Notes: generated by a model not told the origin, from the letters alone. 43,916 bases of DNA from Rhodocyclaceae bacterium (GCA_020247395.1 JADCJC010000019.1:1-43916), one strand, 5' to 3'; shown: positions 1 through 9,934, counted from the stretch's first letter. Made by a program: numbers and translations.

Positions 1-30
1 GACCCAGTTGGATTTTTCGAGTAGCTGCGC

Positions 31-62
31 GAACTTGGGCCCCGGCCTTCGCCGGGGAGACA
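31..62. repeat. GC-rich palindromic repeat (hairpin family B)
   Basis: A perfect 7-bp inverted repeat, CCCCGGC (40-46) and GCCGGGG (51-57), flanks a CTTC loop and is preceded by AACTTGGG. The same core (TTGGGCCCCGGCCT then CGCCGGGG) is repeated in tandem at the 5' end of gspI (24059-24248). A close variant lies on the minus strand at 43831-43890. It is a REP-like element by form. The surrounding 1-154 holds no gene I can support. Confidence 0.75.
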
Positions 63-154
63 CTTTCTGTATTGCCGCTCAATTCGCCAATTAGTTTGTC
101 AACAAGAGGGAAGTTTTCTTAAGGTAGTACCATGAGGGTCAGGGTCGATAATCC

Positions 155-433
155 TCAAACCCTTGCCCTGCTCAGTTTTTCCACCATCCGTGTTTGCCAT
201 CCCGGACCCGTCGCTTTCCAGCGCTCGATTACTTCAACGGGAAGCCGTAGAGAAATGGCTTGACGCGGATTGGCCGCGCGCGGCCGCCCGGCTTTCTTGA
301 TCACCGCGCGCTTCAATGCAGCCTCGGTCAACTCAGGTAGTTCTTCGTACTCGTTTGCCCGGACGCGGTGCGCGTCAACGCGTGCGAGATCAGATTTCAA
401 GGAGCGGCGCGATGCGGGCTTTTTCGCGGTCAT
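155..433 (-). CDS. brnA: BrnA-type antitoxin
   Basis: This 92-residue protein ends in the pattern typical of the BrnA family: a ribbon-helix-helix-like stretch (AISLRLPVEVIERWKATG, about residues 59-76) followed by GPGWQTRM. In known BrnTA modules BrnA neutralises the BrnT ribonuclease and represses the shared promoter. The ATG at 433 has a strong Shine-Dalgarno sequence, GAGGAAA, at 438-444. The gene overlaps the 3' end of the brnT-like frame by 44 nt, the toxin-first order usual for this family. The N-terminal half is basic and poorly conserved. The family call is by motif recognition only; the operon logic is known for the family, and autoregulation here is inferred. Confidence 0.8.
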   Translation of the reverse strand: MTAKKPASRRSLKSDLARVDAHRVRANEYEELPELTEAALKRAVIKKAGRPRAANPRQAISLRLPVEVIERWKATGPGWQTRMVEKLSRARV

Positions 434-659
434 TGGCTTTCCTCATGCTGAAGACGTGGCGAGTGTTGCCACGGGGGGTGTAACCGATCACGACAATGCG
501 CCCTGCCAAAGTGCCGAAGCAAATGACGCGCGTCTCACCGTAATCTTTGCGAGTGTCCTCGAATTCCACTGTGATGCCATCAAACACAATGGCAGCGTCA
601 CGAAAATCAAGGCCACGTTCGATAAGCGTCTTTGCGTGTTTCGCTTTGTCGAACGTAAT
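390..659 (-). CDS. brnT: BrnT-type toxin, without a canonical start codon
   Basis: The frame reads ITFDKAKHAKTLIERGLDF, then AAIVFDG, and ends in the RVIxFG, GNTRHVFSMRKA and REK motifs of BrnT RNase toxins, about 90 residues as usual. The only standard start in the frame is a GTG at 587, which would remove the conserved N-terminal third. Where family members normally have Met-Lys-Ile there is GTA-AAA-ATT (665-657). Between the upstream stop (684-686) and 587 there is no ATG, GTG or TTG. I give the ATT at 659 as a nominal start; a GTG-to-GTA loss of start is the other reading. There is no Shine-Dalgarno sequence, and the predicted transcript starts almost at this point. Toxin expression is therefore either very low or lost. 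The module identity is fairly sure; the start is not. Confidence 0.65.
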   Translation of the reverse strand: MTFDKAKHAKTLIERGLDFRDAAIVFDGITVEFEDTRKDYGETRVICFGTLAGRIVVIGYTPRGNTRHVFSMRKANDREKARIAPLLEI

Positions 660-671
660 TTTTACGCAATT

Positions 672-700
672 ATTGTATATACATTAATTACGTAGTGCAA
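672..700 (-). promoter_or_regulatory. brnTA promoter with overlapping palindrome
   Basis: Reading the minus strand, TTGCAC (700-695) is followed after exactly 17 nt by TACAAT (677-672), close to a sigma-70 consensus. The -10 box overlaps a perfect 10-bp palindrome, TGTATATACA (674-683), a plausible BrnA operator. Transcription would begin near 665, leaving almost no leader before the toxin frame. Confidence 0.65.
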
Positions 701-730
701 TGAGAAAATTGCCGCAGCATTCAGAGGTCA

Positions 731-2786
<2,056 letters not shown>

Positions 2787-2843
2787 TCAAGCTTACACGT
2801 TACACCAATTCAAACTCCCCCACAAACATGGTCACGAATGCGT

Positions 2844-3806
2844 TCATGAAGGGCGGGCAACCCGACCCGGGGTCGCGACTGAGGAATCTCTGCCCACGGT
2901 AGTTGCTGAGCCCGAAGCGATGCTGAGCGGTTGGGCGTGTAGCGATTGACCGATCTGGTTTTGCCGCACGGGTTTACGAAACTGCCAGTAAATCTCGCCC
3001 GGCCAGCTTGGCAGCAGCGCGCCGAAGGCAACATTGAGCCGCAGCCACCAGGCATGATTCTCAAGGAATGAGCCGGATGCGCGCACCGCAAACGCACCGG
3101 CGGCGTATTCGCACGCCATCCCCGCGCCCTGTGCTAGGTTACGCACCCGCGATGGCGAAAATGCGCTGACGTGTCCAAATGGCTGCGCGGTTCGCTTGAG
3201 CTGACGTTCGCGGATTGTCGCGAGGCTCGACGGAAGCACAGGAAAGCCACCTAGCGCGATGCCCCCGTCTTTGAGTGTTGCGCTAATAAATGTGACGGCG
3301 CGCTCTGGATGGGGCAGGTGTTCCAGCACGTGCAGCAAAATCACCACGTCATATCTTTTCGTGTGCATCGCGGAAAAATCGGCAAGTGGTGCGTCGTCGT
3401 CGAGGTTAAGCGTTGAGCAGCCGGCGTAACCTGCGGCTACCAATGCGTCTTGCTGCGGTTTAGCGTCAGCTGCGCACCATGAGTCGTACAGTGGTGCAGC
3501 CGAATCTTGCTGCGGAATGCGGTCGATGAATGTCTTCATCTGGCCACGGTCGACGCCGATTTCTAATACCGCCAGCGACCGGCCAAGGCGTCTGCGCTCG
3601 GCGAGGAGTAATTCAGCCACGTACCAATACCGCAGCATGCGGAACGAAAAGCGCTTTTGTTTGGCGTGTTCGTTTATCCAGTAGGTGTCATTGTGCCAGG
3701 CGCGGTTGTCGGTAAGCGAGGCCGTGTCCCAGTGGCAGGCGGAAAACTGTGATGGTGTGCAGGATGCTGCCGGCGCGCGGCCGGGCAAAGTCGATTCGAG
3801 TGTCAA
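2844..3806 (-). CDS. Class I SAM-dependent methyltransferase
   Basis: The protein has a Rossmann SAM-binding motif I, AVLEIGVDRGQMKTFI, near residue 80. A motif resembling post-I/III follows (YDVVILLHVLEHLPHPERAV), then DGGIALGGFPVL, as in the Methyltransf_11/23 group. The H-x-L-E-H-L-x-x-P signature is typical of enzymes that modify small molecules, lipids or sugars; the substrate cannot be told. I prefer the TTG at 3806 because GGAG lies six bases before it; another TTG lies four codons upstream at 3818. The last ~30 residues look low in conservation. It precedes the thiC riboswitch with a gap of under 60 bp and probably belongs to a separate transcription unit. Confidence 0.75.
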   Translation of the reverse strand: MTLESTLPGRAPAASCTPSQFSACHWDTASLTDNRAWHNDTYWINEHAKQKRFSFRMLRYWYVAELLLAERRRLGRSLAVLEIGVDRGQMKTFIDRIPQQDSAAPLYDSWCAADAKPQQDALVAAGYAGCSTLNLDDDAPLADFSAMHTKRYDVVILLHVLEHLPHPERAVTFISATLKDGGIALGGFPVLPSSLATIRERQLKRTAQPFGHVSAFSPSRVRNLAQGAGMACEYAAGAFAVRASGSFLENHAWWLRLNVAFGALLPSWPGEIYWQFRKPVRQNQIGQSLHAQPLSIASGSATTVGRDSSVATPGRVARPS

Positions 3807-3880
3807 GGTAGTCTCCAAAAGCGGTCAGGAAGGCCGACGCCATCAAGGCGCGGCCGGTTTGCGCTAGCTTTGGAGGGAAA

Positions 3881-4309
3881 CTACGGGGCTTGCGGGAGGG
3901 CGCGAAGCCGTGGGGTGGTATCGCCGAACGACCAGTCGTCCACCAGGGGCCAGCTATTCGCAGGCGTGTTTTGCTGAAAATCGACTAAGACGATGCTCTG
4001 TGTGGCCGGGCTTGGCGGGGTTGCGGTGACCGCTTCATCGAGTGCCCGTTTCTCGCTGATATCCGCAGTGAGAACAGGCTTTTGTTCCCCCGACTTCGGG
4101 CACAACCCCACGCGGTTGTCCTCAGTGGCAACAAACAAGTGAAAACCCACATCCTGTGCAATCGGCTCGGCTGAATGGGCGTGAAGCCAGGGTGCCATCG
4201 CAACCAGAACAATGTGCCCAATCATGAATTGCGCGCAGTGTTGTTTGGCAGATCGGAGGAGACGTGAAATCACGGGACGGAGCTGAGAAATATGAAAGAA
4301 GTGATACAA
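3881..4309 (-). CDS. Small exported protein of unknown function
   Basis: I do not recognise this protein. It has a basic N-terminus followed by one hydrophobic segment (FMIGHIVLVAMAPWLHAHS, about residues 28-46) that looks like a signal peptide ending near HAHS-A. A short hydrophilic domain of about 95 residues follows. The start is unclear: TTG at 4309, GTG 12 codons in, or ATG at 4225 all keep the hydrophobic segment, and none has a clear ribosome site. It is divergent from the tetR-like gene, so the operator at 4361-4378 could also affect it. It could belong to short periplasmic metal-related proteins, judging only from the HAH at the signal cleavage region; this is a weak guess. Confidence 0.45.
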   Translation of the reverse strand: MYHFFHISQLRPVISRLLRSAKQHCAQFMIGHIVLVAMAPWLHAHSAEPIAQDVGFHLFVATEDNRVGLCPKSGEQKPVLTADISEKRALDEAVTATPPSPATQSIVLVDFQQNTPANSWPLVDDWSFGDTTPRLRALPQAP

Positions 4310-4331
4310 GAGATGCGGCCGATGCGCAAAG

Positions 4332-4378
4332 TTGACGGAAATGCTGGCTTGGCGTATCTTACTGACTTGTTAGTCATT
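4332..4378 (+). promoter_or_regulatory. tetR-family gene promoter and operator
   Basis: TTGACG (4332-4337) and TATCTT (4355-4360) are separated by 17 nt, a good sigma-70 promoter. Just downstream lies the inverted repeat TGACT-TGTT-AGTCA (4363-4376), at the predicted transcription start. Palindromes of this TGACT/AGTCA type are common TetR-family operators, so autoregulation is likely. Confidence 0.65.
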
Positions 4379-4389
4379 AAAGTGGTCTC

Positions 4390-5064
4390 ATGTGCCCGCT
4401 AGCCAAACTCATTGAACCCCGCTGGGAGCGTCGCAAAGATGCGCGGCCTGGCGAACTTGCCGCCGCCGCGCTCGATCTGTTTATCGAGAAAGGCTTTTCT
4501 GCGACCAGGCTGGACGACGTTGCAAAACGCGCCGGTGTTTCAAAGGGCACCCTCTACTTGTATTTCGACAGTAAAGAAGCGCTGTTCAAAAGCGTCATTC
4601 AAGAGGGCATTGTATCGCGTATCGCGGAGGGCGAGGCCTACATGCGCGCCTATGATGGCACTTCAGCCGATCTGATGCGTCATCTGATCAATACCTGGTG
4701 GGATCAGATCGGCGGCACCAAGCTGGGCGGCATCACCAAGCTCATGATGTCCGAGTCGGGCAACTTCCCCGAACTTGCCGCTTTTTATCACGACGAAGTG
4801 ATTACCCGCGCCATGGGCTTGTTTGTTTATGTCATCGAACGCGGCATCAAAGCTGGCGAATTTCGCGCGATGCCGATGGACTACGTACCGCGCATCTGCG
4901 CTGCGCCGGTAGTCATGTTGATGTTGTGGCGCCATTCCTTCGATGTGTGTGGCGCCAAAGATATCGACCCCAAAGCGTACCTGCAGACGCACACCGATAT
5001 GCTGATACATTCGCTCCGCGCCACAGTGCCGGAGCATGCCTCGGGCAGCCACGCCGCCAAATAG
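4390..5064 (+). CDS. TetR/AcrR-family transcriptional regulator
   Basis: The N-terminus holds a classic TetR helix-turn-helix: AALDLFIEKGFSATRLDDVA, then KRAGVSKGTLYLYFDSKEAL (about residues 26-66). A helical ligand-binding domain of about 150 residues follows, ending near residue 224, the normal family size. The C-terminal part resembles the AcrR-like regulators that sense drugs or envelope stress, but the ligand is not predictable. A promoter overlapped by a palindrome precedes it, which suggests self-repression. It is followed at a short distance by the pcm-like, rhodanese and tolC genes, so it may influence the efflux/secretion channel; that link is inference. Confidence 0.9.
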   Translation: MCPLAKLIEPRWERRKDARPGELAAAALDLFIEKGFSATRLDDVAKRAGVSKGTLYLYFDSKEALFKSVIQEGIVSRIAEGEAYMRAYDGTSADLMRHLINTWWDQIGGTKLGGITKLMMSESGNFPELAAFYHDEVITRAMGLFVYVIERGIKAGEFRAMPMDYVPRICAAPVVMLMLWRHSFDVCGAKDIDPKAYLQTHTDMLIHSLRATVPEHASGSHAAK

Positions 5065-5121
5065 GGCAGCAAGGTCTATTTGTTAAAATTGTGCACCCAA
5101 ACGACCAGCACCACAACCTTC

Positions 5122-5787
5122 ATGGACATCGAAAAAGCTCGCTACAACATGGTTGAACAACAAATCCGTACATGGGAGGTGCTCGACCAGTCGGTGCTCG
5201 AATTGCTGTTCTCAGTAAGGCGCGAAGACTTTGTACCCGCCGCGTACCGGGCATTGGCGTTTGTTGACATGGAAATTCCCCTCGGCGAAGGGCAGACCAT
5301 GATGACGCCGAAACTCGAGGCCCGAATATTGCAAGCGGTCGCCCCGAAGGCGGATGAACGCGTATTGGAGATTGGCACCGGCTCAGGTTATCTTAGCGCG
5401 TTGCTGGCAAAAAAATCAGCCAAAGTCGCCTCAATCGAATACTTTGAAACGCTCGCCGAGCGCGCGGCCGCCAACCTTGCCGCTGCCGGAATCGGCAACG
5501 TGGAAGTCACCATCGGCGACGCCGCACGTTCTCCTGCCAATTTTGTCGAACCATCGCAACAATTTGATGTTGTCGTGTTCACCGGGTCACTACCCATTCT
5601 GCCTATCGCTTATCTGCCGCATTTGGCGGTCGGCGGGCGATTGTTTGCCGTCATTGGCGATGCACCGGCGATGAAAGCAATGCTCTACACCAAGACCAGC
5701 GAACAAAGCACGATCGCGCTTGAGCTGTTTGAGACTGTCCTCGCGCCGCTGATTAACGCAGAACAGCCGTCGCGCTTTGCCTTTTAA
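5122..5787 (+). CDS. Protein-L-isoaspartate O-methyltransferase family protein
   Basis: The sequence follows the PCMT fold: MVEQQIRTWEVLD, then REDFVPAAYRALAF, GQTMMTPKLEARIL, and the SAM motif VLEIGTGSGYLSALLA (about residues 80-95). Family members methylate abnormal isoaspartyl residues for repair. This shorter tolC-linked group is often annotated as Pcm-like, and its real substrate is less certain. The ATG at 5122 gives 221 residues and begins at the conserved MDIEKARYNM; the frame stays open upstream to 5080 without a good start. It touches the rhodanese gene directly (TAA then ATG), so the two are cotranscribed. Confidence 0.85.
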   Translation: MDIEKARYNMVEQQIRTWEVLDQSVLELLFSVRREDFVPAAYRALAFVDMEIPLGEGQTMMTPKLEARILQAVAPKADERVLEIGTGSGYLSALLAKKSAKVASIEYFETLAERAAANLAAAGIGNVEVTIGDAARSPANFVEPSQQFDVVVFTGSLPILPIAYLPHLAVGGRLFAVIGDAPAMKAMLYTKTSEQSTIALELFETVLAPLINAEQPSRFAF

Positions 5788-6111
5788 ATGCGCCAACTTA
5801 CTGCGCAAGACCTGAATCTACTCATGCAGGGCGCACCTGATGTGCGGCCGAGGCTTATCGATGTTCGTGAGCATTGGGAATTCCAATTTGCCAGCATTGC
5901 CGGTTCAACGCATCTGCCGATGGGCGAAATTCCATCGCGCATCCAAGAGATTAGTTCAAAGCATCCTACCGTCGTAATCTGTCATCACGGGGTTAGAAGT
6001 CGGCAAGTCGTCGCATACTTAGAGCAACAAGGCTTCGAGAACCTTCATAATCTACAAGGTGGTATTGACGCATGGTCGAGAGAAGTCGACCCGGCTGTAC
6101 CGCTTTATTAA
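5788..6111 (+). CDS. Rhodanese-like sulfurtransferase
   Basis: This single-domain rhodanese has 107 residues. LIDVREHWEFQFASIAGSTHLPMGEI is the CH2A region (broken here across residues 24-50). The active-site loop is CHHGVRSRQV, with the catalytic Cys near residue 70, and GGIDAWS closes the domain. Such proteins carry persulfide sulfur in sulfur transfer or cyanide detoxification. The ATG immediately follows the stop of the pcm-like gene, and tolC follows 104 nt later. This three-gene string is common in betaproteobacteria, but a shared pathway is not established. Confidence 0.9.
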   Translation: MRQLTAQDLNLLMQGAPDVRPRLIDVREHWEFQFASIAGSTHLPMGEIPSRIQEISSKHPTVVICHHGVRSRQVVAYLEQQGFENLHNLQGGIDAWSREVDPAVPLY

Positions 6112-6215
6112 TCGCAAACCGCACTGCGTTTACTAAACACCGCGGGGCTGCCAAACCACCGGCGCGCTGCATGCAACTGCCACCCACACCACTTGCCTCT
6201 AGGTCAAAAGCTCAT

Positions 6216-7556
6216 ATGAAAAACCTCATTCTTCGTCGCACCGTAAGTGGCTTGTTTGCCGCAACAATGCTCGCCAGCACGTTCTGCGCATCCGCCGCTG
6301 ATCTGATGGCGATCTATCGGGACGCCATCGCACAAGACCCAGTGTTTTCCGCCGCTAGGTTTGCCTACGAGGCCGCCAAAGAGGCGAGTCCGCAAGCACG
6401 TGCCGCGACGCTGCCATCGCTTGCTCTGGGCGGCTCTGTAACCAGAGTGAAAAGCGAAACCGAATTCGCGGGTTCATCAACGTCGCGCGACTATACAAAC
6501 AAAGGCTATACATTGTCCCTTACTCAGCCTCTGTTCCGTATGCAAACATGGATCGCCGTGGATCAGGCGGCGTTGCAGGTCAAACAAGCTGAGGCGGCGT
6601 TTGCCGACGCCAAACAGTCACTAATCACCCGCGCCGCGCAAGCCTACTTTGATGTGCTGTTGGCGCAAGATAGCGTTGATCTATCTGCGGCCCAAAAGAA
6701 GGCGTTTGCCGAGCAGCTGGCCGCAGCTAAACGTAACTTTGAAGTCGGTACATCAACCATTGTTGATACCTATGAAGCGCAGGCCAAATACGATTTAGCG
6801 ATTTCAAAAGAAATTTTTGACCAAGCCGATTTTGAGATCAAGAAAAACGCCCTTCAGCAGTTGATCGGTAAAAAAGCACCGTCGCTTTCGGCATTGAGGG
6901 ACAACGTCGCGCTACCACTGCCGACCCCCGCTGACCCCGAAAAATGGGTGGCCGCCGCCGACGAAGCTAGTCCGACCATTGCCCAGGCCCGCGCCTTGTA
7001 CGAAATTGCAGCCAAAGAGGTTGATCGCAGCAAAGCCGGACACTACCCCACCCTCGACCTAGTGGCATCGTATGGCTACAACAGCGCTCCATCGGCCACC
7101 CCGACACTTTCCGGCTCTCTCGTGTCGAAAACTAGCCAGCTAGGACTGTCGCTAAACATTCCGCTTTACTCCGGTGGCGGCACGCAGTCCCGCATTCGCC
7201 AATCCCTGTCCGCGAAGGACCAATCTGAGCAAAACCTTGAAAACAGCAAGCGCAGTGTCGCGCAGAACGTCCGCTCCACGTTTCTCAATGTCACCAGTGG
7301 CGTTGCACAGGTCAAAGCACTTGAGGCATCACTCATTTCGTCCAAAGCATCGCTTGATTCAACATTGCTCGGCAAAGATGTGGGTGTGCGGACAAACGTT
7401 GACGTCCTGAATTCTCAGCAGCAACTCTTCCAAACACGTCGTGATCTGCAACAAGCGCGCTACGGCACTATCCTGGCGCAACTTCGACTGAAATCTGCGG
7501 CCGGTCGATTGACCGAAGATGATCTCGCCGAAGTAAACCAATTGTTGCAACGCTAG
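6216..7556 (+). CDS. tolC: TolC-family outer membrane channel protein
   Basis: A signal peptide (MKNLILRRTVSGLFAATMLA, cleaved near CASA-ADL) is followed by two outer membrane efflux protein repeats. The start is DLMAIYRDAIAQDPVFSAARF, the hallmark of TolC of type I secretion. TolC trimers form the outer membrane duct for drug efflux and type I secretion. The mature length of about 425 residues is normal. I chose the ATG at 6216, since the open frame upstream overlaps the rhodanese gene. No partner pump or membrane fusion protein is nearby. It ends just before a palindromic repeat that probably terminates it. Confidence 0.93.
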   Translation: MKNLILRRTVSGLFAATMLASTFCASAADLMAIYRDAIAQDPVFSAARFAYEAAKEASPQARAATLPSLALGGSVTRVKSETEFAGSSTSRDYTNKGYTLSLTQPLFRMQTWIAVDQAALQVKQAEAAFADAKQSLITRAAQAYFDVLLAQDSVDLSAAQKKAFAEQLAAAKRNFEVGTSTIVDTYEAQAKYDLAISKEIFDQADFEIKKNALQQLIGKKAPSLSALRDNVALPLPTPADPEKWVAAADEASPTIAQARALYEIAAKEVDRSKAGHYPTLDLVASYGYNSAPSATPTLSGSLVSKTSQLGLSLNIPLYSGGGTQSRIRQSLSAKDQSEQNLENSKRSVAQNVRSTFLNVTSGVAQVKALEASLISSKASLDSTLLGKDVGVRTNVDVLNSQQQLFQTRRDLQQARYGTILAQLRLKSAAGRLTEDDLAEVNQLLQR

Positions 7557-7571
7557 GCAACGTAAAAACAC

Positions 7572-7637
7572 AAACCCTAGTATTGACAACCTCTTTGGCA
7601 CGAAAGTGCCTGAAATCGCCCGCCAATACTAGGGTTC
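7572..7637. repeat. 66-nt palindromic element, copy A1; likely bidirectional terminator
   Basis: AACCCTAGTATTG (7573-7585) and CAATACTAGGGTT (7624-7636) are perfect inverted repeats. An inner GGCAC-GAAA-GTGCC stem lies between them. It sits between convergent tolC and waaA, and the waaA stop TAG (7629-7631) is part of the right arm. Three diverged copies lie at 23943-24008, 31795-31860 and 43565-43630. Confidence 0.8.
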
Positions 7638-8942
7638 CTTAGTGTCGAGCAACGCGTTTTCGATGATCGCCACCGTGCGAGTCGTAGCACCGCGATGCAT
7701 TCGGGCAAAGAGGAGCGCGTTTTCCCCCATCTGCTTCAGGCGTTCTGGTGAGGCCAAAAGTGCGGCGGCCTCAACCATGGCGGCGTCGGCGTTCGCAACG
7801 CTGATCATGGCATTCGCCTCAAGCGCGAGTCGCACCGCTTCCGCAAAGTTAAAAATCGACGGCCCCATGACGGCAGGTTTGCCCAGCGCAGCCGCCTCGA
7901 TTAAGTTGTGTCCGCCCAACGGCTGAAAACTTCCGCCGATGATGGCCAAGTCGCTCATCGCGTAGTACGCCTGCAATTCGCCCATTGAATCACCCAACCA
8001 GACATCAACGTCGGCAGGCGGAGGGGAAACCTGACTGCGACGAGCTAGCGAGAGCCGGCGCGCCGCAATCCGCTGCGCCACATCGTCAAAACGCGAGGGG
8101 TGACGTGGCACGATGACCAACAGCGGGCGCCGACCATGTTGGGCGAACTCGATGAATTGGCGCAAAAAAGCGTCAAGCAATGCCGCCTCTTCGTGCTCGC
8201 GTGTACTCGCCACTAAGATGACATGCCGTCCAATTGCTGCAAAAGGCGCACGCCACTCGACGCCTTGTGCGACCAGCGCGGGCAAAACATCGATATCGAA
8301 CTTCACGTTGCCGGTAACCACGGTGTTGTTGGAACCGAGATGCCGCAAACGCACCGCATCGGCCTCAGATTGGGCCATAACCGTATGGAATTGACCGAAT
8401 GCCTGCTTGGCGAGCGCGCGTAACGGTGCATAAGCGGCATAGCCTAGGTAGGATTTTTCCGATAATCTGGCGTTGGCGAGAAATGCGGAAACATGACGTG
8501 AAGTGCACGCCGCAAGCAGATTTGGCCACAGCTCAGTTTCCATGATGACGAGCAACTTCGGCTGCCAGCGGCGGATGAATCGCGAGATAGCCCACGGTAA
8601 ATCATAGGGTAAGTAGCAAACTGTCACGCTGGAGCCGAAAAGATCGGATGCGGTTCGGCGCCCGGTGGGTGTCATGCAGGTCAGTACCACTTGCGCGTCC
8701 GGCCAATGCGCGCGAAGGGCGGCGATCAGGGGAGCAGACGCACGAACCTCGCCGACGGAAACCGCGTGAATCCAAATGCTCTTTACCGGCGAGCCATTGG
8801 CGACGCCATCTTGAGCAGTTCCACCGAATCTTTCAACAACGTGTTTGCGGTAACCAGACTCGGTGCGCCCTCGCATCCATAACCGCAATAGGATCAGCGG
8901 AATGGCAAGATGCACCAACAATGTGTAAGCGAAGCGCAGCAC
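7629..8942 (-). CDS. waaA: 3-deoxy-D-manno-octulosonic acid (Kdo) transferase WaaA
   Basis: WaaA adds Kdo from CMP-Kdo to lipid IVA at the inner membrane, the first step of LPS core assembly. The protein begins with a hydrophobic anchor and continues with WIHAVSVGEVRASAPLI (acceptor side, near residue 57) and METELWPNLLAAC. Its C-terminal donor-site block is GGHNLIEAAALGKPAVMGP. The length of 437 residues is slightly above the usual ~425. The start is GTG at 8942, overlapping the waaC stop (TAGTG). The stop lies inside palindromic element A1. It forms an operon with waaC. Confidence 0.96.
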   Translation of the reverse strand: MLRFAYTLLVHLAIPLILLRLWMRGRTESGYRKHVVERFGGTAQDGVANGSPVKSIWIHAVSVGEVRASAPLIAALRAHWPDAQVVLTCMTPTGRRTASDLFGSSVTVCYLPYDLPWAISRFIRRWQPKLLVIMETELWPNLLAACTSRHVSAFLANARLSEKSYLGYAAYAPLRALAKQAFGQFHTVMAQSEADAVRLRHLGSNNTVVTGNVKFDIDVLPALVAQGVEWRAPFAAIGRHVILVASTREHEEAALLDAFLRQFIEFAQHGRRPLLVIVPRHPSRFDDVAQRIAARRLSLARRSQVSPPPADVDVWLGDSMGELQAYYAMSDLAIIGGSFQPLGGHNLIEAAALGKPAVMGPSIFNFAEAVRLALEANAMISVANADAAMVEAAALLASPERLKQMGENALLFARMHRGATTRTVAIIENALLDTKEP

Positions 8943-9934
8943 TAGCCGGGTACTCCGCCCAAAAAGGTCTCGATGTGCTGCATGACTTCCGCAACGGCAA
9001 TTGTTCCCGACTTCTCGCGGCTGCCCCCGCCGAGGTTCACAACCGGTTTGCCCCCGCTGTAAAGTCCGGTTAAGGCGGGTTCGGTGCTGATATAAAGCCC
9101 GATGGTTGGGCGCATCAGGGCCACCGACAAGTGTGCGAGGCCGGTGTCCACCCCGACGACCACTTGTGCGTGGGAGAGTACGGCTGCGGTTTCCGGAAAA
9201 GGTTTGCTAGGCAGCGCGGTCGCCACCGCAAGCTGGTTGGCCAAATACTGGCTCTGAGCGAATTCCCTGCCGCTACCGGAAGGGAATACAACACGAAAGC
9301 CCAGGCCATTCAAGTGCTTGCCGAGTTCTATCCACGAGTCTGCCGGCCAATATTTGCCGACGCGACTGGTCGCATGTAAACACACCACATACGGCTCTGC
9401 GGATAGATCCGCAGGCCGGGGCCAAGTCGTCGGCAGCCCGTAGTCGCAAGTCCCTTGAAGTTTGTAACCGAGAGCCGCCGCTGCGAGTGCGCGATTGCGT
9501 TCAACCGCATGCATCCCTTTTGCAATCGCATAACGGTGCTGGTACCAGCGGCTGGCGAAAGGTTCGCGGATACTGTCGCGGTCGTAGCCTGCAATCTCGC
9601 AGTCGGCCCAATTAGCGACGACGGCGCTCTTGGTAAGGCCCTGCGAATCTATGACAAGATCGAAGCGGCGGTTCGCGATTTCTTGCTTGTCGTCAAAAAA
9701 CCGATTCCACGCAGCCGGGTCGTACCAGCGCGATTTGAGTGACCGTAAATGCACCGGCAGCACGGCGTGAATTGCCGGATGGAGCCCGACCAGAGCGGCA
9801 TACGGCGCTTCAGTTGCCCACTCGATGTTTGCCAGAGGCAACGCGCGGTGGATGTCGGTGACGACCGGCAGATTGTGAATCACATCGCCGAGGGACGAGA
9901 GTTTGACCAATAACAAGCGCTTGGGCGGGGACAT
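8942..9934 (-). CDS. waaC: LPS heptosyltransferase I WaaC
   Basis: This GT9 protein of 330 residues opens with LLLVKLSSLGDVIHNLPVVTDI. It has the heptosyltransferase donor motif VVGVDTGLAHLSVALMRPTIGLY near residues 255-277. WaaC transfers the first L-glycero-D-manno-heptose to Kdo2-lipid A. The S-L-G-D-V-I-H-N-L-P start is typical of heptosyltransferase I rather than II. The gene overlaps waaA by one base. About 100 bp separate its start from the divergent GT2 gene at 10039. Confidence 0.94.
   Translation of the reverse strand: MSPPKRLLLVKLSSLGDVIHNLPVVTDIHRALPLANIEWATEAPYAALVGLHPAIHAVLPVHLRSLKSRWYDPAAWNRFFDDKQEIANRRFDLVIDSQGLTKSAVVANWADCEIAGYDRDSIREPFASRWYQHRYAIAKGMHAVERNRALAAAALGYKLQGTCDYGLPTTWPRPADLSAEPYVVCLHATSRVGKYWPADSWIELGKHLNGLGFRVVFPSGSGREFAQSQYLANQLAVATALPSKPFPETAAVLSHAQVVVGVDTGLAHLSVALMRPTIGLYISTEPALTGLYSGGKPVVNLGGGSREKSGTIAVAEVMQHIETFLGGVPG

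Noticed and set aside
390-587. BrnT starting at the GTG at 587
   Set aside because: This start cuts off the conserved ITFDKAKHAKTLIERGLDF segment, which is intact just upstream in the same frame, and it has no ribosome site.
4663-5052. 129-residue minus-strand frame opposite the TetR-family gene
   Set aside because: It is an antisense shadow, rich in His/Gln as expected from the reverse of the coding strand.
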